From: a virus | IMG/VR virus record: IMGVR_UViG_3300042301_000543 | Location: 1 to 44,704 of that record | Length of the DNA: 44,704 nucleotides | Strand: one strand, 5' to 3' | Shown: positions 1-9,335 of the stretch, piece after piece | Position numbering within the stretch: position 1 is the first letter of the stretch | Layout: the number at the start of each line of letters is the position of its first letter | Translations under genes and position numbers: made by a program | The notes under the pieces: generated by a model | The model's input: the letters and a program-made list of their open reading frames with translations, nothing else | Told to the model about the DNA's origin: nothing | Databases searched by the model: none

Positions 1-3000
1 TATATAGACTGAAGCTGTCTCGCTGCCGTAGGGTTTGATTTACGTATCAAATCTATTTGTTTTTGAGTGATAGTGAAAGAAGGAGACTCTTTTTTATCGT
101 AATTTCTTGCGTAAAAGTCGCTCATCATGATTCTTCTAACGTCCTTGTACAAAGGAATCAGTCCAAGATTACCTACTGCCTCTAATGCCATTCTGCTTTC
201 TAGCTCATCCATTGCTCTCTTTTGAGTTTCTGGCTTAGATCCTTCTTTAGTAGCTCTGCCATATAGAGTTGCAGTTCTTGCTAATGTTGATAGTGCTGGA
301 GCATAAGGACCAGCAAAAGCCTTGCCAAGAACTTCGTAAGGGCTCTTTGTTTTCAAGTCTGACTCAGAAACCTTAGAATAAACTAATGAATTCTTGAAAG
401 GATCATATTCATCATCTCTTAGTCCGAAATCTTCACCAAGATCAGCATTTAGTTGCTCAATAGCATAGGCCACTGGAGTATAACCAATGTTTCCTAGAGT
501 TCTTCTACTTAGAACACCAACTCCAGTTCCTACCATGCTTCTCTTTGCTTTGGTCATTAGATCCTCTTCATCTTCATCTTCACCCTCCAAATCAAGTGCG
601 TCTCCGATAATTGAGTCAAAGATAGAACTTAATAATGAATATGCAACAACATACATGCTCATTCTGGTTACAGATGCTGCAATTATAGCTGTAGCTGCCT
701 TCTTATCTATCTGTCCACTCTTGAACAATGCTATCACGGCAGATCTTAATGTTCCGTATTCAGTTAGGTAGAACCTAGACATGAAAGAGTTTATCGCTCT
801 GTATGCTGACATCATTGCGGCATCTTTCTTTCTTGGCACGTTCTTAAGAATTGTATTGAACGAATTTCCAGAAGCGGCCATTCGAACAATATCTGAGTCT
901 GCTTTTTGTCGTGCCTTCTGTAGTGCTGTCTCATACTCTGGAGACAAGTACTCAGATGTTCCGTCTGATATCTTTCTTAGATCGCTTTCAGTCAACTTTA
1001 CGCCAGTCTCTTTCTCAAAGTTGTTTACAAAGTCAGCAACATAGTAAGCCTTTGATACCACCTTATCTGGTGTAGATATCAATAGATCTGAAGTTACGTC
1101 AGCAACTCTGTATAGTTTACCGATAGACATTCTAGTTATGAATGATGCGTAGTCCATTATCTTAGATGATGCTGCTGACTTACTTGTTCTTCCATATCCA
1201 GATGCAAAACCACCCTCAGCATACTTACCAGTTAGGATCTGAGTTCCTGCAAGTCTAGTTGATTCAGCACTGCCGATCTTCTCCAAGAAACCTAGCATGT
1301 CCGAAGAGAAAGCAAACTTAGTATGCTTCAGTGCATCTGTAGTTGTCTTTGGGTCTGATAATATTGCGAACGACATGTTAGATGAAAGTTCTGCAATAGC
1401 TCTTGGGATAGAAGCCAATGTTGTCTGGTACCCTAGTTTTTGAATAGCCTTAACTAAAGCCTCAAAGTTGGTGTCTGAGCTGAAGTGATTTTGGAATGTA
1501 ACTTCCAATGCTTCCTCTACAGATTCTACCAGAGACTGAGCAATATCCTTTTGATCCTGAGTTGAATTTGGATCATCAAATACTTTATCCTTTAGCTTAT
1601 TAAGTGATCCTGTAACCTCTCTGATCGCTGGCGTCATGTAGAAATCTGTTAGAGTTTCTCTAGCACCTCTCATTGACGCAGATATTGGATCAAACATAAT
1701 CGCCTTAGCCCCAGGAGTTCTCTCGTTCAATGTGCCAGCCTTAGTTGATGGCTTACCATTTGCACCTCTACCTAGCAGCTTATTTATAAGTGACTCAGCC
1801 TCCAAAGATTGATTCTTGCTAAGAACAGCGTGGTGTACGTAGTTGTTGATAATGTTAACTCTAGCACCTCTAATTACAGAACTTGTAAACAGTGCCTCAG
1901 ATGCTTGAGCCGCATTGATCTCATCAATCAACTTCATAGCTTTCTTGTCATTTTCTGTCAAAGAATTTTCAATGGCCTTAGTATTTAGAGTTTGATTTCC
2001 ATCTGCATCTTTAACACCAAAATCCTTTTTGATCTTCTCAAGTATTCTTGCATCACTATTTGTAAGTGAAGACTCTTTTCTAGATATAGCTCTAAGTGTT
2101 GCGTCAATAAACTCGATAGCAGGAGCCACAGATGGGCTTCCTGGGTTTGAATCAAACTCTCTCTGCAACTGTAGTGCCATGATCTTGTACTTAGCCTCAA
2201 CAACAGCGTTATCTGTTCTACCAGCACTCTGTAGTAACTTCTCTGCCGCATCTGCCTTCGCAGATAGGTCTGCTAGTCTTGCGTCTAGTCTTCCCTTTGG
2301 AGATCCAAGTATACCGAATGTTAGGTTATAGATTGTCTTGTCGTTAAAGTTTCCAATAACGTCATCGATAAATTCTAGAGGTGTAGATCTAATGGCCTCA
2401 AGAACTCCAGACTTACCTGTTATAGCTCCTTTAATCTTAGAGATAGTTCTAGTTACACCATTAAGAATCTTAGGTCCAGTCACCTTTCCTACAACTGTAG
2501 ACAATTTGTCTACGTTTCTGTTCTGTGCTACAGCTGTAGCCATAAGCATTGCCTCGTGTGTTACTATACCAGCCTTGATGTTTTCCCTAATTCCAAGCAG
2601 TAGCTTTAGCTTAGAGAAGTCTGTGATCCCATCCTTATCTATTGACAGTAAATCCATCATATCTTTTTCTGTGATAGATGCAATTTTTCTAGCCACGGCA
2701 GCATCATTTACATCAATAATGTTAGAGGTATCTAACTTATCTGCTTTGATCTGATCTATTAATGATTGTGCAGCCACAACGCTTTCTTCTGGAGTCATTC
2801 TAATCTTCTCCTGCTCGGCAGAATTAACTACATCTTCAGACTCATTAATCACAGCGTTTATGATGACATTCATCTTAGCTGTAAGCTCTCCAGAGTCTTT
2901 AATTGATAGAACTCTAGCTCTCTCTCCAATAACCTCCATGATGTCTAAGTAGTCATCGATCATTGGCGTTGGTATAAATGCAGGGTCTATGGATACCAGT

Positions 3001-6000
3001 ATCTTTCCAGCGTTAAATAAGTCAGGGTTCTGGCCAATCTTTGAGTTAATATTTCTCTTAGCATTCTTAACAAGAGACTTTGCTCGGCTAATCTTCATAG
3101 CCAAATTTGCATTGTCAAATATATCTGCAATGTAGTTAATGGTCTTGTTTACAGACTCAGGACTTGTTAGATTGGTCTTTACTATTCTTCCTATAATTAC
3201 ACCAGCTCTGAATGTGCTGATCTTACCAGCCTTAACTAGAGCTCTCACTGAGTTAACTAACTCAGATAGAGTCTGCTTATAGTTTGGTAGTTTTTTATTA
3301 GCGTCAGAGAGTTTCTCAGCTGCTCTTAACTGATCCTTAAGATTTGCATATTCATCTACTAGCACTCTAACTCTCATGCCAGAAAGTCTCTTGATACCAC
3401 CAATTACCTTAGCTTTGTCTCTGTCTCCAAGCTTTTTATATGCGTCAGTAGTCTTAACGTACTTAGCAGCCTCTCTAGCTATTTCTACTGGCTTGTTGCC
3501 AAGTGCTTTCTGCTCAGCTATTATGTTGTTTACCTGTTCGTTAACTCTAGCTGGCAATTGCTTTTGAAATTGAATTTCAAGACCTTCATCTGTTTTCAAA
3601 CTAAATCTTGGATCAGATGGAAGTGCTTTTTTAGCATTTTTAGCCAATACCAATGCTCCAACTTGAATAACCTCATCAGCAGTTACAACTGGCATACCAT
3701 CAGTCTTATCGTAAAACCAGCTGTGTCTAAAAGGATTCATTCCAACCTGAGTCCATTCAGGGTCATCCATTAATTTCTTTGCTCTTTCATGGACTGATTC
3801 AGGATCTTCATTAACCCAGTTACCATATATTCTTGCAAAAGAAGCTTTTGACTTACCAGGGTCTGATGCTATATTTAATGCAGCTTTTGGTAGTGTATCA
3901 AACTCTACATTTTTAATTACTGCGGTTTGCCCATAACCAATTGATTTACCGCTTGATCTTCCCTCTCCTTCATGTACAGAAACAACCCAAGTATCATACC
4001 ATTCATAAGCTGGAATATCTAATCTTGAAGATACATATTCTCCATCTTTAATATTTTTAGTTAGTCCTATTATACCTGTTGCTGATTTTCTAGTATCTAT
4101 AGCATTAGTTATATCAATTATAGATGGTAAGTCTGGAACTTTTTTGAATGGTTTAATAGGTTGTTCTTTTCTTACTACATCTAAATATTCATCTTGATTA
4201 ATTAATCCCTTTTTATATTTTTCGGCAGCCTGTTGTACAGCAGGAATTCTAAATTGTTTTTTATTTGTTTTATTTTTTTCTTCCCAAATCTTTACATCCT
4301 CAAGTGTTTGATTTGTAGCCTTAAGTACATCCAAATACTCAGGTGTAATTTTTTTCCCTTTATCTGTTTGCTTTACTATTTCAACCCCTGGAACAGTAAG
4401 CTGTACACCCCCTGTGGTTACACCGCTTGTTGTAGGGAATATTGAATCTCTTGATTTTTCTTTAATACCTCCACCAAATACATCATACCAATATGGTCTA
4501 TCCTTTAGTATGTGAATTTTTACAGGATTATCAGACTTTACAGTCTTAGGATATGACTTGTGGAAGTCTGAGTCTGCTGGTGAAATACCGCTATTCTTAC
4601 CCAATATTGCATAAATCTTGGCGTTTATAGCTGATACCTTTCTTTTCGCAGAATCAGTTTTAATTCCATCGTAATTTGATCTCTCCTTCTTGAGTTCCTT
4701 AATTCTGTTTACATCATCAGGATTTGTTATTGTTGGGCTATCAACCTCTAAAATAGCATATACCTGACCCCCCTTATCCCTGCTATCAAAACCTTCTTTC
4801 AATACTGGCTCAGTGAACATCTCTGATAACGCCTGAGTCATATTAGCGGCAGATATACTTACCTTACCTGTTTTAGTTATTCCTTTAAAATATTTGTTTT
4901 GAATACCTTCTGAGAATAACTCTCCAAATTGCTGAATAGATACATCGCTTTGCTTGATGTTTGCAGTCATTTCTTTTATTAACTGTTCAACAAATGCTCT
5001 TCTATCATTAAAAGAAGAATTTGTTGGAGATAATTTTTCTGCTATTCTATTTTTTATAGAAATTGAACTATCTCTATCTGAAAACTTGAGCTTTAGCCCA
5101 ACTTTTTTTATTGATATTGTTCCATCTTTCTCAATTGTTTCAATCTCTTTAGTAAATTTAGATGCTGATATTAACGCATTTTTTACTTGAGCTGGCTTTA
5201 TATTGAAATTTTTGTCAACAGCCTTTGATGAGAAAAAGTCCATCACTGCATTAGCCATGGTGGTACTTGACAGAAGTTTATCGTATGGTGATGAAACTAA
5301 AGCCATATACACTTTACCTCCGTTCTCAAAAGCTACATCTCTAAGTGAGTTAACCATTGATGAAACAGCAGTGTCAGTTGATGCCCAAAACACGTTCATG
5401 TCATGAAACTTGATTGGGTAATACATACCACCTTGCCCCTCTACAAGAATCTCACCGTTCTTCTGAATCTCACCTGAAAATGCTGCGTCAGGTCTATGCA
5501 ACATAATTATCTTCCCATTAAAGTCATTGATGTCTACATCCTCATTAATGAATCCATCCTTCTTTAATTGCTCAAATCTCTTAGAGTTTTTGTCATAGAT
5601 GAATGTCAACTTGGAAACTGGGTCAGAAAAATCATTTTGAAGTGAAGACTCTATTCCTTTAGCCTTCTTTGCTTTAGTCTTTCCAATAGCTGGTCTTACA
5701 TCCTCTCCCTTAGCAACTAAGTCAGACACACTAATCATAAACTGAAGAATGTTCTCTGGCTTAGCATCCTTCAAGAATACATCCTGACCAACAATTGACT
5801 TAGCAAACTTGTTAATGATCTCCTTGATCTTCTCAAGAATGGACTTCTCCTGTGCTGTTAGGTTCTTAGGATCGAAACCTTTTGTGGTAAGCAATCCACC
5901 AAGCTCTGCCAAGTATTCTTCGTATGCAGCGTCACCCTCATATTCAGCTGAGAATGTGTCAAGATAATCTGCAACATCAGCGTATCCAGATTTCTTTAGT

Positions 6001-9000
6001 TCTCTAGAAATAGCGTTCTGGAAGCTCTTAAATTTCTTAGCATCCTTTCCAAACGCTTCTCTCAATATCAAGTGCCAAACCTCATGTGCGGCAGTGTTTG
6101 ATAATGCCTTCTCTTTATTTACTACGACAGCTATTGGTTTACCATTATAGAATACTGCCTGACCTCTGGCTGTCTCTATTTGATCTGCAATAGTTTTTGC
6201 ATTTTCTTCTCCAACAATTGGAGTAAGTTGCTCTATAATTTGGTTCTTAGCATCTTCAGTATTATCTGCTACAATAACATTAACTCCAGGGAATGATGTC
6301 TGAAGCGTCTTTGCAGAGTTCTTAATAGACTCCTCTATATTTGTAGGAGCTGCTTTCTTCTGCTCAGATCTTCTGGTCTCCTCCTTTGATCCAAGAATAT
6401 CTTTGTACTCGTTCTTGATATCTTGTGGTAGGTCTGACTTCTCTATCAAGTCAGTGATCTCTTCCTGAGTATACTTTGAAGAATCAGTGTACAAACTATA
6501 AAGATTGTCGTATCTCTTCTCAACACTTCTTAACTCGTTAATCTTGTCGTAAAGAGCCTGTAGCTTGTCTGACTTTCTCTTAGGAACAACTGGAGTAAAT
6601 CCTTTAGTCTTGTTAGACTCATACTGGTTATCAAAATTCTTTTCAATAACATTTCCAGTAGACTCTTGTACGTCAACAGGTGTGAGTTCCTTAGTCGTCT
6701 GTGCTCTAGTTCCTCCAGCCCAGTCAGCAACTACCATGTCGAAACCTCTCTCTCCAGCAATCTTAGTTACATAGGCAATCTGAGAGTTTATATCAAACGC
6801 TTTCCCAGGGTTCTCTGACTCATGTCTCTGTCTAGCCTCATCAATTAAGTTTAGCTTGTCAGTGTTGAAGTCATACACCTTTTCTTTTGGCACCTTTACA
6901 GCATACTTAGCACCATCGGCACTTTGTCTTTCTGTCTGCTCTGGAGCGGTGTAGTACATTGCTAGACCACCAACCTTTGACAATGCAGATGCCTCTTCTC
7001 TTGAAGTTATAGCTGTTGCTCCAGTGCCTTTCTTAATTGTGCCATAACCCTTCTTACCAACATGGAAGAACACAAAGTTTCCTTCGTTATCTTCAGTCAT
7101 GTTTGCGTAGTTTGAAGACGTTTCTGGGGTCACTGTGACCTCTGTTTGCTTTGGCCTAGATAATCTATCCTGAATAGCTAAAAACTCTTTAGGAGTCAAA
7201 AATTTAGGGTTCTTACCGTCAGCACCAGTCTTGATGTTTTCGAATGTATCTAAGTCAAAGATTGATTCTTGACCAAGCTCTCTTGCAATTTCAATAGCCT
7301 CATCTCTTCTTGATCTGTCTGCTACGATGTTAATGTCTATGGAAGCCTGATCACTGTTTGGGAACTTGTAGATACCAACCTTAACCATGTCAGACCCGAT
7401 AGACTCTGAGTTCTCTTTTACAAACTCGTCTATCTTCTCAGCTGTAAGTTCTGATATAGGTAGATTTCTAGATGCCAATGGAATAACCACTCCACCCTTC
7501 TCATACTTAGTGCCATCCAAGTTCATGGTAGCACCGTCCTCATTTTCAATTGGAAGTGTTTTTACTCTATCAACCTCATCTATAGTGTACTTGTCTGCGA
7601 CATTAATTGCCACTGGCTGTGTCTCTACCTTTACCTCTGGCTGTATCTCTCCAGTAAACTGAGCTCTCTTAGCATCAATTACTTTCTGAACTTCTGGATC
7701 AGTAGTCTCAAGCTCATTTAGAGCTTCTTCATTCTTTGCCTCATCTACAGCAGCAACAAATCTAGCTCGGTCCATTTTAGAACCATCTATCTTGTACTCA
7801 ATAGTCTCAGCAGCTGGCTTTTCTTCTAATGTATACTTACCAGTAATAGAGTCAATCTCTTCGTCTATAGCCTTAACTCTGTTCTGAGCGGACTTAGTAT
7901 CAAGACCTTTTAGCTTTGCTCTTTCTTTCTCCAGCTTAACAAGTCTAGACTTGTCAGTCTCTTCAGTTACAGCTGGATCTATCTGACTAGCAAGTAATGC
8001 CTCCTTCTTCTTATCTTCAGCAACGGCTAATACATCGTTGTCATCTGTAATCTCAATGTTTGTTTTTGCAACCTCATCTGGAGTTGCAGTTTGAAGGAAT
8101 CTGTTTAGTCTATTCTTAGATACTTCTTCTCCATTAATTTTGTATCTACCTATTTTTTCAGTTCCAACTAAGTTTTCTACAGCCACGTTAAATACGCCAC
8201 CTCCAACACCGCCAAGCATCTCAAGAGCAATTTCTTCTCCAGAAACCTCTTGCCCAGAAACTACTTGAGCAGCACCTTCACCAGCACCTTCACCTACTGA
8301 TTCAACAGTAAGGGCAGCTCCAGTTCCTAGTACTTTACCAGTGGTTCCCTTTACAGCAGCCTTTGTTGCCCCTAGTGCCTTTCCTGCGAATCCAGACGTA
8401 ACAACATCAACAAGACCAATAGTAGCACCTCTAGATAGAGCTCTATTTGTTGCTCCATCTACAACCGCTTGATCCTCTAATAATTTTTTAACATTCTGCT
8501 CGTTAAATTCAAGCCCTCTCTTCTGGGCTTCCTCCTGAAGATACTGTCCATAAGACAACGCAACTTCAGTTGTTGCTGACATGCCAGCCATCAAACCTCT
8601 TAGCCCCCCAGCAGCGGCACCAGCCGTAACACTTATTGGAGCTAAAGGACCTCCTAAAGCTCCTAGACCTCCCCCAAGGGTAGCACCTGCACCACCAGCA
8701 GCAGCGGCACCAGCAAGAGCGTATGAACTAACTCCCTCATCTGTTACTGGAACCATCATTGAGAAGGAGTCAACAACAAGCTGAGGTATGATACCAGGGT
8801 TTTTAACTGCCTGAATAATTGAGTTTAAAAATCCTCCACCAGCTTGCTCAACATCTTTTTGATACTGACGCATCTCATCTGTTACTGGGGTTTTACTAAG
8901 TTTATTCGCAGACTCAACAAATGATTTCAATGACTCATCATCTATCTCAGATGCCTTCTTGCCAAAAATATTCATCGTTGGATCTATGTTTTCAACCTTA

Positions 9001-9332
9001 GAGGAACCAGCCTCATAAGATCTATAAATGTCACCAAAGAAGTCTGTTACTGGATTTTTACCAAAAGTTCTCTCTAATGCAGTATCTTTTTCACCGCTTG
9101 GCAAAGCCAATGTACCATCGACCGTAGATAAACCTGTAACGCCTTTTTTTTTTCCAACTAAACCATTAAAATCTTCAATTCCTTTTTGATATCCTTTTGA
9201 CTGAACATACGAATACATGTCATTTAGTACCGCATCATTTGTATGCAAGAGATTAACAAATTCTTCTCTGCTTTTCTTATATCCCTTGGATACCGCCTGA
9301 TTGAAAAGGTCGTCTATTACTTGTTCGTTCAT
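1..9332 (-). CDS. Giant large polyvalent (LPD-type) protein, partial at the left edge
   Basis: An open frame runs from ATG at 9330-9332 through the left edge: 3110 residues with no stop, so the C-terminus is missing. The N-terminus has two related segments (GYKKSREEFVNLL, GYQKGIEDFNGLVG). Residues about 190-345 are Gly/Ala-rich and hydrophobic, as in phage ejection proteins. Residues about 745-890 look like an ADP-ribosyltransferase-like (ART-PolyVal-type) module, with FFHVG (H757), MYYTAPE, and GFDMVVADW before a terminal PVDV segment. H1083-E-V-W-H1087 in TAAHEVWHLILREAFG is a zincin motif, with a Glu-rich helix (EEYLAELGG) after it. About residues 1867-1900 carry a segment I recall from other large polyvalent proteins (RHSWFYDK, EVIQVGALVLAKN). 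The rest is mainly helical, with a hydrophobic stretch near 2875-2910 followed by an acidic run. It starts 3 nt after the 548-residue gene, last in the tail/ejection module. I infer a virion-packaged, ejected, multi-domain effector. I noticed no RNA polymerase motif. Domain names come from memory of the families. Confidence 0.85.
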   Translation of the reverse strand, partial: MNEQVIDDLFNQAVSKGYKKSREEFVNLLHTNDAVLNDMYSYVQSKGYQKGIEDFNGLVGKKKGVTGLSTVDGTLALPSGEKDTALERTFGKNPVTDFFGDIYRSYEAGSSKVENIDPTMNIFGKKASEIDDESLKSFVESANKLSKTPVTDEMRQYQKDVEQAGGGFLNSIIQAVKNPGIIPQLVVDSFSMMVPVTDEGVSSYALAGAAAAGGAGATLGGGLGALGGPLAPISVTAGAAAGGLRGLMAGMSATTEVALSYGQYLQEEAQKRGLEFNEQNVKKLLEDQAVVDGATNRALSRGATIGLVDVVTSGFAGKALGATKAAVKGTTGKVLGTGAALTVESVGEGAGEGAAQVVSGQEVSGEEIALEMLGGVGGGVFNVAVENLVGTEKIGRYKINGEEVSKNRLNRFLQTATPDEVAKTNIEITDDNDVLAVAEDKKKEALLASQIDPAVTEETDKSRLVKLEKERAKLKGLDTKSAQNRVKAIDEEIDSITGKYTLEEKPAAETIEYKIDGSKMDRARFVAAVDEAKNEEALNELETTDPEVQKVIDAKRAQFTGEIQPEVKVETQPVAINVADKYTIDEVDRVKTLPIENEDGATMNLDGTKYEKGGVVIPLASRNLPISELTAEKIDEFVKENSESIGSDMVKVGIYKFPNSDQASIDINIVADRSRRDEAIEIARELGQESIFDLDTFENIKTGADGKNPKFLTPKEFLAIQDRLSRPKQTEVTVTPETSSNYANMTEDNEGNFVFFHVGKKGYGTIKKGTGATAITSREEASALSKVGGLAMYYTAPEQTERQSADGAKYAVKVPKEKVYDFNTDKLNLIDEARQRHESENPGKAFDINSQIAYVTKIAGERGFDMVVADWAGGTRAQTTKELTPVDVQESTGNVIEKNFDNQYESNKTKGFTPVVPKRKSDKLQALYDKINELRSVEKRYDNLYSLYTDSSKYTQEEITDLIEKSDLPQDIKNEYKDILGSKEETRRSEQKKAAPTNIEESIKNSAKTLQTSFPGVNVIVADNTEDAKNQIIEQLTPIVGEENAKTIADQIETARGQAVFYNGKPIAVVVNKEKALSNTAAHEVWHLILREAFGKDAKKFKSFQNAISRELKKSGYADVADYLDTFSAEYEGDAAYEEYLAELGGLLTTKGFDPKNLTAQEKSILEKIKEIINKFAKSIVGQDVFLKDAKPENILQFMISVSDLVAKGEDVRPAIGKTKAKKAKGIESSLQNDFSDPVSKLTFIYDKNSKRFEQLKKDGFINEDVDINDFNGKIIMLHRPDAAFSGEIQKNGEILVEGQGGMYYPIKFHDMNVFWASTDTAVSSMVNSLRDVAFENGGKVYMALVSSPYDKLLSSTTMANAVMDFFSSKAVDKNFNIKPAQVKNALISASKFTKEIETIEKDGTISIKKVGLKLKFSDRDSSISIKNRIAEKLSPTNSSFNDRRAFVEQLIKEMTANIKQSDVSIQQFGELFSEGIQNKYFKGITKTGKVSISAANMTQALSEMFTEPVLKEGFDSRDKGGQVYAILEVDSPTITNPDDVNRIKELKKERSNYDGIKTDSAKRKVSAINAKIYAILGKNSGISPADSDFHKSYPKTVKSDNPVKIHILKDRPYWYDVFGGGIKEKSRDSIFPTTSGVTTGGVQLTVPGVEIVKQTDKGKKITPEYLDVLKATNQTLEDVKIWEEKNKTNKKQFRIPAVQQAAEKYKKGLINQDEYLDVVRKEQPIKPFKKVPDLPSIIDITNAIDTRKSATGIIGLTKNIKDGEYVSSRLDIPAYEWYDTWVVSVHEGEGRSSGKSIGYGQTAVIKNVEFDTLPKAALNIASDPGKSKASFARIYGNWVNEDPESVHERAKKLMDDPEWTQVGMNPFRHSWFYDKTDGMPVVTADEVIQVGALVLAKNAKKALPSDPRFSLKTDEGLEIQFQKQLPARVNEQVNNIIAEQKALGNKPVEIAREAAKYVKTTDAYKKLGDRDKAKVIGGIKRLSGMRVRVLVDEYANLKDQLRAAEKLSDANKKLPNYKQTLSELVNSVRALVKAGKISTFRAGVIIGRIVKTNLTSPESVNKTINYIADIFDNANLAMKISRAKSLVKNAKRNINSKIGQNPDLFNAGKILVSIDPAFIPTPMIDDYLDIMEVIGERARVLSIKDSGELTAKMNVIINAVINESEDVVNSAEQEKIRMTPEESVVAAQSLIDQIKADKLDTSNIIDVNDAAVARKIASITEKDMMDLLSIDKDGITDFSKLKLLLGIRENIKAGIVTHEAMLMATAVAQNRNVDKLSTVVGKVTGPKILNGVTRTISKIKGAITGKSGVLEAIRSTPLEFIDDVIGNFNDKTIYNLTFGILGSPKGRLDARLADLSAKADAAEKLLQSAGRTDNAVVEAKYKIMALQLQREFDSNPGSPSVAPAIEFIDATLRAISRKESSLTNSDARILEKIKKDFGVKDADGNQTLNTKAIENSLTENDKKAMKLIDEINAAQASEALFTSSVIRGARVNIINNYVHHAVLSKNQSLEAESLINKLLGRGANGKPSTKAGTLNERTPGAKAIMFDPISASMRGARETLTDFYMTPAIREVTGSLNKLKDKVFDDPNSTQDQKDIAQSLVESVEEALEVTFQNHFSSDTNFEALVKAIQKLGYQTTLASIPRAIAELSSNMSFAILSDPKTTTDALKHTKFAFSSDMLGFLEKIGSAESTRLAGTQILTGKYAEGGFASGYGRTSKSAASSKIMDYASFITRMSIGKLYRVADVTSDLLISTPDKVVSKAYYVADFVNNFEKETGVKLTESDLRKISDGTSEYLSPEYETALQKARQKADSDIVRMAASGNSFNTILKNVPRKKDAAMMSAYRAINSFMSRFYLTEYGTLRSAVIALFKSGQIDKKAATAIIAASVTRMSMYVVAYSLLSSIFDSIIGDALDLEGEDEDEEDLMTKAKRSMVGTGVGVLSRRTLGNIGYTPVAYAIEQLNADLGEDFGLRDDEYDPFKNSLVYSKVSESDLKTKSPYEVLGKAFAGPYAPALSTLARTATLYGRATKEGSKPETQKRAMDELESRMALEAVGNLGLIPLYKDVRRIMMSDFYARNYDKKESPSFTITQKQIDLIRKSNPTAARQLQSI

Positions 9333-9335
9333 ATT

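Noticed and set aside
487-8784. Many short plus-strand open frames over the left 9 kb
   Set aside because: They are antisense shadows of the continuous 3110-codon minus-strand frame, lack family signatures and have low-complexity Ser/Leu-rich translations.
9142-9155. Run of ten T (plus strand) as a possible programmed frameshift in the giant gene
   Set aside because: The frame continues cleanly on both sides as Lys-Lys-Lys with sensible protein sequence, so no shift is needed.
1-9332. Giant protein as a virion RNA polymerase
   Set aside because: Size and place would fit, but I noticed no DxDxD-type metal motif and the recognisable parts are ART-like and zincin-like.
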